DNA from: Ardenticatenales bacterium
Lineage (GTDB): Bacteria > Chloroflexota > Anaerolineae > Ardenticatenales > Ardenticatenaceae
Length of the DNA: 9,413 nt
Direction: 5' to 3'
Assembly: GCA_013812995.1 (NCBI GenBank)
Contig: JACCSL010000459.1
Location: 1 to 9,413, forward strand
In this document: one piece after another, positions 1 through 6,473 of the stretch
Layout: each line of letters starts with the position of its first letter
Numbering within the stretch: the stretch's first letter is position 1
Notes under the pieces: model-generated
Told to the model about the DNA's origin: nothing
Database searches by the model: none
Seen by the model: the letters and a program-made list of their open reading frames with translations, nothing else
Position numbers and translations under genes: made by a program

Positions 1-2026
1 GATCATCAGTGGCCTGCACCGCATCGCTCCCCGAGACTCGCGCGGAGAGCGCCAGATCCCCCAAAACCTCCACGGCGCGGGGTAGGTTGGAGTGATGAGC
101 GAGCCAGTTGGCCGCCAGTCGTTTATCGGCGGGCAACTGGGATATAGAGAGCAATCCCTCGGCCAGGTACTGTCCCGCGACGGGGTCGATTGTTACCGCA
201 AAGGCGCTGCGGACCTCTTCCACCACATCGGGACCCAGAAGCACCAACTGCTGCGCGGCCCAGCGGCGCAGCTCAATGGCGTCTGCGGAGAGGGCCAACC
301 GGGCCAGGACCGGGCGGGCCAGCGCAGGTCGCTCCAGCGCGAGGAAGACGCGGGCAGCGGCCTGCTGAATCAGCTCCGGTTGCTGGGGTTGGCTGAGAAG
401 CTCGGCGGCCCGGAGGCGAATGCTCTTGAGGGTCGCGTTGACCATCAGCTGCTCGGTATCTTCCAGTGCTTCCTCAGAGACATGGAGGAGCCGGTCCAGC
501 GCCGCGCCCGCCGCCAGGTTGTCCGTACCCTGCGCGAGCCGCAGGAGCACCCCGCGCGCCGTATCGTTTTCACCCTTGTGGTGGAATACCTCTGCGGCAG
601 CCAGCCTCGCCTCGCTCGCGGGGGAATGGTGGGCGATCATCAGAAGCGTGGCATGCGCCTCTTCCTCCTTCATGGTGCCCAGCAGTCCCACCGCCCGCGC
701 CGCGATGTCTGGCCGCGTCACCTGCATCGCCAGCTCGGTGGTGGTTTTGATCACCTGCTCTGTGGCCGCGCGCCGTGCGTGAAGCCAGTGGGCTGCCTGG
801 AGGCGCAACCTCGGGTCGCCTGCCTCGCGCGCAAAGGCGATGAACGATGGAATGGCACTGTTGCCAACCTCGCCCATCGCATCAAGCGCCGCCAGCCGTA
901 GTGACTCCTCCGCGTGGTGGACCAGCCATTCCAGCCGGAATAACGCCGTCTGCGGGTCTCCGGTGCGTGCCAGATAGCGGGCAATCTCCAGAGCGCGGCG
1001 GGGCTCGGTGGTGCAGGCGTCCAGATACCAGAGCACGGGGCGCGCCGCCTCCCCCAGGCTGCCCAGTACTGCCAGCGCCTCCTCTGCCAGCGTGCCTGCC
1101 CCAGGGGCGACAATAATGGCCCCCAGAACCTCGGCCGCCTTTGCCCCATCACCGGACTCCATGAGGACGCGGGCGGCGTGGTAGCGTTGCTCCAGGGGAG
1201 CCTGGCTGTTCAGCGCCACCCGCCGGTAGATGCGCCGCCGCTCCGCGCGCATCCGTTCGGCCTCGGGGCGGGCCGTAAGGGTACGCTCGGGTGCGCCAAG
1301 AATCTCGCTCAGCGCCTTGTCCAGCGCGCGCACAAAGGACTCGCGTGCTGCTGTGTAGCGCACCGAGACAGTCAACCACTCCGGCAGGGCGCTGCTTTCC
1401 TGGGCTAGGGCCACCCTGGGCCGCCCCTGGGCGCGCGCCTGCAAGAGCGCGGCGCGCCCGATGTCACTCTCCCACGCGCCAAGGGTGACCCGTGCCGCAG
1501 CAACTTCCGCGTAAAGTTCATCCACCGTCCCAGGGAACTCTGTCAGCGAACGAAGCTCCAACCCGTACCATTTTACCAGAGAGGTCAGCAGGGCGGAGAG
1601 CGCGGCATAAGACTTGCTCGCGCTGGAGGCGAACAGTATCACAACCTGCGAGGCGTCGGGTGGCGCAGCCTCCTCAACAACCAGAGTGGGCGTTGAGGCA
1701 ACAACCTCCTCTTCGAGCATAGACACCGCGATGCCGTGATGATGGAGAATGCGAATGAGTTCTTCCATCGTTACCACGAGCATCTCTTTGCGCTGCTGCT
1801 CGTCGGGAAATTCGATCTCTAACCAGCTTCCGTTGTCTTCATGACGGGGCTGAAGGGAAAGTTGGGTGGGGCATGGCTCCATCTGGGTACCTTCCAACGC
1901 CCACACAACCCCGCGCCCCTCAACCCGCTGCTGCCAGAGTTCCCCCACATCGAGCAGGGCGCTGGTAAGCACGGGCAGGACCTCGTGAAAGGGTGCTTCG
2001 ATGGCAAGACGAATAGGCAAGCGCAT
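1..2026 (-). CDS. HEAT-repeat-like protein with TIR/deoxyribosyltransferase-like N-terminal segment (C-terminus beyond window)
   Basis: An uninterrupted frame of 675 codons runs from an ATG at 2026 off the left edge, so the protein is larger than 675 residues. The ATG is preceded by GGTGA at 2039-2035 with 8-nt spacing, which supports it over the in-frame GTG at 2038. Residues 1-110 are unrecognised. Residues about 125-235 read as an alpha/beta domain: a hydrophobic strand QVVILFASSASKSY, a helix, then an 'A..VTLGAWESDIGRAALLQARAQGRPRVAL' type block (179-207) laid out like the acidic-residue/helix/'G+P' block of TIR and nucleoside deoxyribosyltransferase-like folds. From about 265 onward the chain is a long series of Ala/Leu-rich amphipathic helix pairs (for example 376-417, with 'LRLAALDAMGEVGNSAIPSF'), typical of HEAT or TPR-like solenoids. 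There is no signal peptide or membrane segment. The likely role is a cytoplasmic scaffold or sensor; substrate and pathway are unknown. A weak promoter candidate (TTGTCA, 17 nt, TTTCAT) lies at 2128-2100. Confidence 0.8.
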   Translation of the reverse strand, partial: MRLPIRLAIEAPFHEVLPVLTSALLDVGELWQQRVEGRGVVWALEGTQMEPCPTQLSLQPRHEDNGSWLEIEFPDEQQRKEMLVVTMEELIRILHHHGIAVSMLEEEVVASTPTLVVEEAAPPDASQVVILFASSASKSYAALSALLTSLVKWYGLELRSLTEFPGTVDELYAEVAAARVTLGAWESDIGRAALLQARAQGRPRVALAQESSALPEWLTVSVRYTAARESFVRALDKALSEILGAPERTLTARPEAERMRAERRRIYRRVALNSQAPLEQRYHAARVLMESGDGAKAAEVLGAIIVAPGAGTLAEEALAVLGSLGEAARPVLWYLDACTTEPRRALEIARYLARTGDPQTALFRLEWLVHHAEESLRLAALDAMGEVGNSAIPSFIAFAREAGDPRLRLQAAHWLHARRAATEQVIKTTTELAMQVTRPDIAARAVGLLGTMKEEEAHATLLMIAHHSPASEARLAAAEVFHHKGENDTARGVLLRLAQGTDNLAAGAALDRLLHVSEEALEDTEQLMVNATLKSIRLRAAELLSQPQQPELIQQAAARVFLALERPALARPVLARLALSADAIELRRWAAQQLVLLGPDVVEEVRSAFAVTIDPVAGQYLAEGLLSISQLPADKRLAANWLAHHSNLPRAVEVLGDLALSARVSGSDAVQATDD

Positions 2027-2143
2027 GGGCAGAGTCACCAACCTGATAGAAGGGTGGAATAGTGTCGAACATTTTATCTATCAGAAAGATGAAAGAGGGA
2101 TGAAACGCGTTTGTGGAGGGAGTGACAATTTGTACATTGAGGC

Positions 2144-2185
2144 AAAAAACAACGCCCTCACCACGAGGGTGAGGGCGTTGTTTTT
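2144..2185 (-). terminator. Strong intrinsic terminator, possibly bidirectional
   Basis: A perfect 13-bp stem pairs 2150-2162 with 2168-2180 around a 5-nt loop. It is extended by A-T pairs (2145-2149 with 2181-2185), giving 18 bp. Read on the minus strand it ends in six T's (2149-2144), and on the plus strand in five T's (2181-2185), so it could stop transcription both ways. On the minus strand it lies 23 nt past the stop of the 16-codon ORF and 118 nt before the HEAT-like gene. It therefore either ends a stand-alone small transcript or limits read-through into that gene. Confidence 0.9.
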
Positions 2186-2189
2186 ATCA

Positions 2190-2233
2190 GGCATCACCGG
2201 AACCGGTTTTAGCGGACGGTTACCGGTGATGCC
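2190..2233 (-). promoter_or_regulatory. Long hairpin overlapping the 3' half of the 16-codon ORF
   Basis: A perfect 11-bp inverted repeat (2190-2200 with 2223-2233) is continued, after a single bulged A at 2222, by five more pairs (2201-2205 with 2217-2221), leaving an 11-nt loop. On the minus-strand RNA its 5' arm starts in codon 9 (Trp) of the small ORF, and the TAA stop (2211-2209) sits in the loop. It has no U-tract of its own and lies 4 nt before the A-T extended terminator stem. It may stabilise the RNA's 3' end or couple translation of the ORF to RNA folding; which of these is not decidable from sequence. Confidence 0.7.
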
Positions 2234-2259
2234 CATGAACTGCAACAACTACTATCCAT
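2209..2259 (-). CDS. 16-residue peptide ORF, MDSSCCSSWASPVTVR (unknown peptide or leader peptide)
   Basis: The ATG at 2259 follows a full-length Shine-Dalgarno match (2275-2266) at 6-nt spacing. The ORF has 16 sense codons and ends in TAA at 2209. The peptide is Ser- and Cys-rich with an adjacent Cys-Cys pair and one Trp, and it has no hydrophobic signal or membrane segment. The frame stays open upstream, but those codons begin before the predicted transcription start, so the short form is preferred. The ORF lies between its own promoter and a strong terminator. I do not recognise the peptide. It could be an attenuator-type leader peptide (Cys codons 5-6), a stand-alone micropeptide, or a ribosome-bound portion of a regulatory RNA. 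Promoter, RBS, ORF and terminator occurring in the correct order and spacing argue for a real gene; only the function is open. Confidence 0.6.
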   Translation of the reverse strand: MDSSCCSSWASPVTVR

Positions 2260-2265
2260 GAACAC

Positions 2266-2275
2266 CACCTCCTTT
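2266..2275 (-). promoter_or_regulatory. Perfect Shine-Dalgarno site of the 16-codon ORF
   Basis: The minus strand reads AAAGGAGGTG, a full match to the 16S anti-Shine-Dalgarno sequence, 6 nt before the ATG at 2259. It is by far the strongest ribosome binding site in the window; the housekeeping genes here have weaker ones. That makes initiation at this tiny ORF very likely if it is transcribed. The adjoining GTGGTG (2268-2263) could pair with CACCAC (2346-2341) in the 5' leader. Confidence 0.8.
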
Positions 2276-2342
2276 GCCGTTAGGATAGCGGTATAAACAC
2301 GCTGAGCTCTTTGGCAGAGAACCCGGATGAAAGTGATAATGT

Positions 2343-2355
2343 GGTGATGGCGTTG
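2343..2355 (-). repeat. 13-nt leader copy of a terminator arm
   Basis: On the minus strand this leader segment reads CAACGCCATCACC. The first arm of the terminator (2180-2168) reads CAACGCCCTCACC, identical at 12 of 13 positions. The leader copy could pair with the terminator's second arm (2162-2150) with one mismatch. Its CATCACC could also pair with GGTGATG in the second arm of the upstream hairpin (2198-2192). This suggests alternative RNA folds; a chance match is possible but not very likely for two segments in about 200 nt. Confidence 0.45.
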
Positions 2356-2379
2356 CAGATAGTTTGCGTTACGAAGAGT

Positions 2380-2408
2380 ACTATAGCCAGAACATTTGTA
2401 TTCGTCAA
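2380..2408 (-). promoter_or_regulatory. Sigma-70-type promoter for the 16-codon ORF transcript
   Basis: On the minus strand TTGACG (2408-2403) and TATAGT (2385-2380) are separated by exactly 17 nt; each hexamer matches consensus at 5 of 6 positions. The predicted start is near 2373, giving a 5' leader of about 110 nt and, with the terminator at 2144-2185, a transcript of about 230 nt. This is the best promoter in the window. Confidence 0.75.
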
Positions 2409-2457
2409 GAGGCAATTTTGATTTTTGGGAGGGTTGGGCAGGGAAATAGCCAATTTG

Positions 2458-2466
2458 TGCTATAGT
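2458..2466 (+). promoter_or_regulatory. Extended -10 promoter for mtaB
   Basis: TGC immediately precedes TATAGT (2461-2466), which is an extended -10 element. No good -35 lies at the usual spacing; the nearest, TTGGGC at 2434-2439, is 21 nt away. The predicted start near 2473 leaves a leader of about 20 nt before the mtaB ATG. It diverges from the minus-strand promoter at 2380-2408. Confidence 0.55.
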
Positions 2467-2492
2467 TAGCTCATCCATTTGAGGTTAAATCC

Positions 2493-3791
2493 ATGAAGGT
2501 ACACGTCAAAACAGTAGGCTGCCGTCTGAACCAGGCGGAGGCGGAGCGGATCGCGCAGGGCTTTGTGCTGGTGGGCCATGAGGTCACGTCGGAGGAGAGC
2601 GAGGCCGATCTCCTTGTGCTCAACAGTTGCACAGTAACGAGCCGGGCCGCGCGCGAGTCTATCCGGGCTGCGCGCCATCACGCCGGGCAGAAAATTGTGG
2701 TCACCGGCTGCCACAGCGAGGTCGCGCCGGAGCACTTTGCCGATGCCGATCTCATTGTTGCTAACGCGGAGAAGGAAAACCTGGTGGCGCTCACGACGCG
2801 GGCGCTGGGGCTGGAGGGCTTTGCGCTGGGCGCGGACTACCGCGCGGACGGGGCACTGCACCTCTACCCGCTCGTGCTGGACCACACGCGTGCCTTCGTC
2901 AAGATTCAGGATGGCTGCAACCTCTCCTGCTCTTTCTGTCTGACGACCATCGCACGGGGCGAGGCACGTAGCCGCCCCCTTGGGGAGATCGTGGCGGAGG
3001 TCCGACGGCTGGCGGCGCGGGGCTGCCAGGAAGTCGTGCTGACGGGCGTCCACGCCGGGGCCTACGGTCGCGAGACGGAGGGCATGGCGGACCTTGGGGT
3101 GCTGCTCCAGCGCGTGCTGGAGGAAAGCGATATTCCGCGTGTGCGGCTCTCCTCGCTCGAACCCTGGACCTTCCGCACCGAGTGGCTGGAACTGTGGCCA
3201 ACCTGGGGCGAGCGCCTCTGCCGCCACCTGCACATGAGCCTCCAGAGCGGCTCAGACAGCGTGCTGCGCCGAATGCGCCGCGCCTACCGCGCGGACACCT
3301 TTGCGAGCAAGGTTGCAGCGGCGCGTGCCATCATCCCGGAGGTGGCGATATCGACGGACATCATCGTAGGGTTCCCTGGTGAGACAGAGGAAGAGCAGCG
3401 CGAGAGCCTGGCTTTTGTCGAGGCGATGGGCTTTGCCAGCGCGCATATTTTTACCTTCAGCCCACGCCCTGGCACCCAGGCAGCGACGATGGCGAAGCAG
3501 ATACCGAACGCCACCAAAAAGCAGCGCCATCAGGAGATGCAGGTGGTTGCGGAGCGGTCAGCGCGCCGCTTCCGAGAGCCGATGGTGGGGACTGTCCAGC
3601 CCGTTCTCTGGGAGCGGCCCGATGACGCGGGGCTCACTCCCGGTCTCACTGATAGCTACCTGCGCGTGCATAGCCGCGACCCGCGTGCGAGCCGCAACAC
3701 CATTGCTTCCGTGCGGCTCGCGGCGTTGGAGGGGGAAAGTTTCGTGGCAGAGTGGGTTGACACTGAAGAAGCACAGTTGCTTGACAGATAG
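2493..3791 (+). CDS. mtaB: tRNA (N6-threonylcarbamoyladenosine(37)-C2)-methylthiotransferase MtaB
   Basis: This radical-SAM methylthiotransferase converts t6A37 to ms2t6A37 in ANN-decoding tRNAs, using S-adenosylmethionine and two 4Fe-4S clusters. The 432 residues are family-typical. The N-terminal UPF0004 domain carries the three cluster cysteines C10 (TVGCRLN), C46 (LNSCTVTS) and C73 (VTGCHSE). The radical-SAM domain begins at about 135 with the CxxxCxxC motif C142/C146/C149 (DGCNLSCSFC), followed by the ARGEARSR segment. 'SLQSGSDSVLRRM' (249-261) and 'IVGFPGETEEE' (291-301) are typical of the family. A C-terminal TRAM-like region (about 363-425) should bind tRNA. The TVGCRLNQ start and the single radical-SAM layout fit MtaB better than MiaB or RimO. 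GAGGT at 2481-2485, 7 nt before the ATG, supports the start. It heads the plus-strand cluster, 76 nt before the yqeY-family gene. Confidence 0.93.
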   Translation: MKVHVKTVGCRLNQAEAERIAQGFVLVGHEVTSEESEADLLVLNSCTVTSRAARESIRAARHHAGQKIVVTGCHSEVAPEHFADADLIVANAEKENLVALTTRALGLEGFALGADYRADGALHLYPLVLDHTRAFVKIQDGCNLSCSFCLTTIARGEARSRPLGEIVAEVRRLAARGCQEVVLTGVHAGAYGRETEGMADLGVLLQRVLEESDIPRVRLSSLEPWTFRTEWLELWPTWGERLCRHLHMSLQSGSDSVLRRMRRAYRADTFASKVAAARAIIPEVAISTDIIVGFPGETEEEQRESLAFVEAMGFASAHIFTFSPRPGTQAATMAKQIPNATKKQRHQEMQVVAERSARRFREPMVGTVQPVLWERPDDAGLTPGLTDSYLRVHSRDPRASRNTIASVRLAALEGESFVAEWVDTEEAQLLDR

Positions 3792-3800
3792 AGAATCTTA

Positions 3801-3829
3801 TTGCTTCCCCCTGATGACGATGGTACCAT
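3801..3829 (+). promoter_or_regulatory. Possible weak promoter ahead of the yqeY-family gene
   Basis: In the 76-nt gap after mtaB, TTGCTT (3801-3806) and TACCAT (3824-3829) are 17 nt apart, and TGG directly before TACCAT forms an extended -10. Both hexamers are imperfect. It could give the downstream genes their own start site, or mtaB transcription may simply read through. Confidence 0.25.
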
Positions 3830-3867
3830 CTTCAACCTGTTCCCTGACTACATACACGAGATGAACC

Positions 3868-4311
3868 ATGATTAAAGAGCAACTAAACAACGATTTGAAA
3901 GAGGCCATGCGGGCAAAGGAAGCCCTGCGCCGCGATGCCATCCGCATGATGCTCACGGCCCTCAAGAATGCCGAGATCGAGCAGAGCGGAGCGTTGTCGG
4001 ATGAAGAGGTAGCCGTCCTGCTCCAGAAGCAGGCCAAGCAGCGTCGGGACTCCATCACTGCTTATGAGCAGGGCGGACGCCCCGAGCTGGCCGCCGCTGA
4101 ACAGGCAGAGTTGGAAATCATCGAAAGCTACCTGCCACAACAGTTGAGCGAAGAGGAGATTCGCGCCATTGTCCGGGCCACGATTGAGCGTGTGGGTGCT
4201 ACCAGTGCGAAGGACATCGGCAAGGTGATGGGGCCGCTGATGGGCCAGATGCGTGGTAAGGCGGATGGAACCCTGGTGCAACGACTTGTGCGCGAGGAAC
4301 TTGGTGCCTAG
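3868..4311 (+). CDS. yqeY: GatB/YqeY domain-containing protein
   Basis: The product is a stand-alone YqeY-family protein of 147 residues, the family's usual length. The family shares its fold with the C-terminal tRNA-binding domain of the amidotransferase subunit GatB; its exact function is unsettled, though a link to tRNA or translation is assumed. Recognisable features are the helical N-terminus MIKEQLNNDLKEAMRAKEALRRD, the 'LRRDAIRMMLTALKNAEIE' helix, 'KQAKQRRDSITAYEQGGRPELAAAEQAELEIIESYLPQQLSEEEI' (55-98), and a C-terminal small domain with 'DIGKVMGPLMGQMRGKADGTLVQRLVREEL'. The ribosome binding site is weak (GAG at 3858-3860). It often follows rpsU, but here it follows mtaB. The following HD-domain gene begins 45 nt downstream in the same orientation, so cotranscription is likely. 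Confidence 0.9.
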   Translation: MIKEQLNNDLKEAMRAKEALRRDAIRMMLTALKNAEIEQSGALSDEEVAVLLQKQAKQRRDSITAYEQGGRPELAAAEQAELEIIESYLPQQLSEEEIRAIVRATIERVGATSAKDIGKVMGPLMGQMRGKADGTLVQRLVREELGA

Positions 4312-4356
4312 TACCACGCGCTCCTGCCTGTATTAATCAACGAGCCTCTCGCCACG

Positions 4357-6465
4357 ATGGTCAGGCATCTTGTTACGCGGTTATACGGCGGCAGTTGGCT
4401 GCTCGCCCTGTGGCTCTTGCTGACCGCCGTCCTCGTCCTTGAGTGGGAGCCAAGCGGTGCTCGGCTTGAGGTGGGGACAGTCAGCCCGCAGGACATTCGT
4501 ACGCCGGAGCGAGTGACGTATCGAAGCGAGGTTCGAACCCTGCGGGAGCTAGAGCGGGTCGCAAGTGCGGTCCGCCCCATTTATTTCCCACCGGACCGCT
4601 CGCAGGCGATTCGCCAGAGCAGTATCGCGCTTGCCATCGCCACGTATCTGGATGCGGTGCGCGCGGACCCCTACGCCGATGCAGAGAGCAAGGCGGCCTA
4701 CATCGCGGCACTCCAGCCTGTGCATTTCGATACCGAGATCACCCAGCTCATCCTCGCCCTCTCCGAAGAGCAGTGGCGGGTCGTCGTCAGCGAGACACAG
4801 CGCGTCGTGGATGTGCAGATGCGCGGGGAGATCAAAGAAGCGGACCTGCCGATTGTTCTGCGTAATCTTCCCAACCAGCTCAGTGTTTCTCTCACCAAGG
4901 AGCAGGAACAGGTCGTCACGGCTTGGGCTGGGGGCCTGGTTCTTCCCAATACCTTTCTGGACAGCGAGCGAACGGAGCAGGCCCGCACCACCGCACGCGA
5001 GGCCGTAGCCTCGACGGAGATCACCCTCGCGAAGGGGCAGATTATCGTCCGGGAGGGCGATATCATCACCCCGGAGCAGGTAGAGGCACTCCACACCCTT
5101 GGGCTCCAGCAGCCTGCCCGCCCCATCGGCAAAATTCTCTCCACCACCGTCTTTCTTCTCTTCATGGTCCTCGTGCTGGCGCTGTATATCAACCGCGTCT
5201 ACCCCGAACATTGGGACAACCCGCGCACGATGGGGCTCATCCTGATGCTCCTTGTGGGGTTTGCGCTCGGGGCGCGGCTACTTATGCCCGATCACAAATT
5301 TATGACGTATCTGCTCCCCACCTCCACCGCCGCGATGCTCCTGGGGGTTCTCCTCGGCGTGGATATCGCTATCGTCGTTACCATCGTGCTTTCCCTGATC
5401 GTCGGGTTTATCACGGACTCCATCGAGATGATTAGCTATACCTTTATCAGCGGTATTATCGCGGCACTGGTTCTCTGGCGGGTGGAGCGGTTGGGGGTCT
5501 TTGTCTGGACAGGTCTGCTGGTGGGGCTGACCAACATGGGCATCATGCTGGCGTTTGCGCTTCAGGATGTGCCCTATAACTGGATGGACATTGCCGCCAA
5601 GGGCGGGATGGCGCTCCTGAATGGTGCCCTAAGTGCCAGCCTCGCCCTGATCGGCTTTTATGTGCTCAGCAATTTTCTGGGGATTACCACCTTCCTCCAG
5701 CTGCTGGAACTCGCGCACCCCAATCATCCTCTCTTTCGCGAGCTACAGATGAAAGCGCCGGGTACCTACCATCACACTATTATCGTTAGTAATCTTGCCG
5801 AGCGAGCCGCTGAGACCATCGGTGCGGACATGCTGCTGGTGCGGGTGGGGGCGTATTACCATGACGTGGGCAAAAGCCTGAACCCGCACTATTTCATCGA
5901 AAATCAGACGGATGGCGTGAACTTCCATGATGCGCTGGATGACCCCTACGAGAGCGCCGAGATCATCCTGGGCCATGTCTCCGAGGGGCTGCGGTTGGCG
6001 CATCGCCACAAGCTGCCTCGTCGCATTCGCGACTTCATCGCTCAGCACCACGGGACAACCTGTGTGACCTGGTTCTATCACAAAGCATGTGAGCAGAGCG
6101 GCGAGACAAAAATAGACAGCGCCCCCTTCCGCTATCCTGGGCCAAAGCCCCAGAGTCGGGAGACGGCCATCCTCATGCTCGCTGATACCGTTGAGGCTAC
6201 GAGCCGGGCAATCAAGCCAGCCGGAGCGGTCGAAGTGGACGAGCTGATCCGGAAGATTATTGTCACCAAATTGGGGGATGGGCAGCTCGACGAGTGCAGC
6301 CTGAGCCTACGCGATCTCGATAAGATTCGGCAGGCGTTTCTGGATGTGTTGCAGGGTATCTACCATCCGAGACTGGTCTATCCGGAGGAGCGCAAAGAGA
6401 ATCGGAGCCTGGTAGCTCCCGTCCCGGCGGCGCTCACCTCAGAGGCTCCCGCGCCCCAGCCATAG
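4357..6465 (+). CDS. 7TM HD-domain phosphohydrolase (PgpH/YqfF type, predicted c-di-AMP phosphodiesterase)
   Basis: This is a membrane phosphohydrolase whose characterised relatives (PgpH) hydrolyse cyclic di-AMP to pApA. An N-terminal membrane anchor (about 12-29) is followed by a long extracytoplasmic 7TMR-HDED-like region (about 35-255), a block of hydrophobic segments (about 258-445), and a cytoplasmic HD domain (about 455-670). Likely metal ligands are visible: H472/H473 in 'GTYHHTIIVSNLAE', H502-D503 in 'YYHDVGK' (an HDVG form of the HDIG motif), H540 in 'ILGHVSEG', H564/H565 in 'AQHHGTT' and D610 in 'LMLADTVEA'. The length of 702 residues suits the family. The last 30 residues are a Pro/Ala-rich tail. 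The ATG at 4357 is the first usable start after the in-frame stop of the preceding gene; no strong Shine-Dalgarno site is seen. It is followed 8 nt later by ybeY, so the pair is almost certainly cotranscribed. Confidence 0.9.
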   Translation: MVRHLVTRLYGGSWLLALWLLLTAVLVLEWEPSGARLEVGTVSPQDIRTPERVTYRSEVRTLRELERVASAVRPIYFPPDRSQAIRQSSIALAIATYLDAVRADPYADAESKAAYIAALQPVHFDTEITQLILALSEEQWRVVVSETQRVVDVQMRGEIKEADLPIVLRNLPNQLSVSLTKEQEQVVTAWAGGLVLPNTFLDSERTEQARTTAREAVASTEITLAKGQIIVREGDIITPEQVEALHTLGLQQPARPIGKILSTTVFLLFMVLVLALYINRVYPEHWDNPRTMGLILMLLVGFALGARLLMPDHKFMTYLLPTSTAAMLLGVLLGVDIAIVVTIVLSLIVGFITDSIEMISYTFISGIIAALVLWRVERLGVFVWTGLLVGLTNMGIMLAFALQDVPYNWMDIAAKGGMALLNGALSASLALIGFYVLSNFLGITTFLQLLELAHPNHPLFRELQMKAPGTYHHTIIVSNLAERAAETIGADMLLVRVGAYYHDVGKSLNPHYFIENQTDGVNFHDALDDPYESAEIILGHVSEGLRLAHRHKLPRRIRDFIAQHHGTTCVTWFYHKACEQSGETKIDSAPFRYPGPKPQSRETAILMLADTVEATSRAIKPAGAVEVDELIRKIIVTKLGDGQLDECSLSLRDLDKIRQAFLDVLQGIYHPRLVYPEERKENRSLVAPVPAALTSEAPAPQP

Positions 6466-6473
6466 GAGAGGTT

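Larger units (their letters stand above)
2144..2373 (-). other. Predicted ~230-nt transcription unit (small mRNA or regulatory RNA)
   Basis: The unit is bounded by the predicted start near 2373 and the terminator T-run ending at 2144. It contains the leader, the Shine-Dalgarno site, the 16-codon ORF, the long hairpin and the terminator. The HEAT-like gene begins 118 nt beyond it on the same strand, so the unit is either independent or an attenuated leader of that gene. The extent is inferred from signals; no transcript data are available. Confidence 0.5.

Noticed and set aside
92..901. A 269-codon open frame on the plus strand, plus several shorter ones to 1722
   Set aside because: They lie antisense to the 675-codon minus-strand frame, which shows clean helical-repeat protein character. 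Their composition (Arg, Pro, Gly, Cys-rich, no domains) is that of antisense shadows in GC-rich DNA.
2100..2128. A promoter (TTGTCA, 17 nt, TTTCAT) for the HEAT-like gene on the minus strand
   Set aside because: The -10 lacks the key A at position 2. Another -10-like TAAAAT at 2076-2071 has no -35. Neither is strong enough to list as a feature, so how this gene is transcribed is unsettled.
2001..2261. An 86-codon plus-strand frame across the intergenic gap
   Set aside because: It runs through both arms of the terminator and the long hairpin, has no ribosome binding site, and overlaps the start of the HEAT-like gene.
2144..2373. T-box or known riboswitch in the small transcript
   Set aside because: There is no T-box bulge sequence, no aminoacyl-tRNA synthetase or amino-acid gene downstream, and no riboswitch core I can recognise.
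2209..2478. An 89-codon version of the small minus-strand ORF
   Set aside because: Its start lies upstream of the predicted transcription start near 2373 and reads through the promoter. The perfect Shine-Dalgarno site points to the ATG at 2259.
2466..3233. A 255-codon minus-strand frame opposite mtaB
   Set aside because: It is antisense to a clear MtaB with all cluster cysteines and shows no recognisable motif.
4549..5211. A 220-codon minus-strand frame opposite the HD-domain gene
   Set aside because: It is antisense to the periplasmic region of a well-supported membrane protein, with repetitive acidic/Arg shadow composition.
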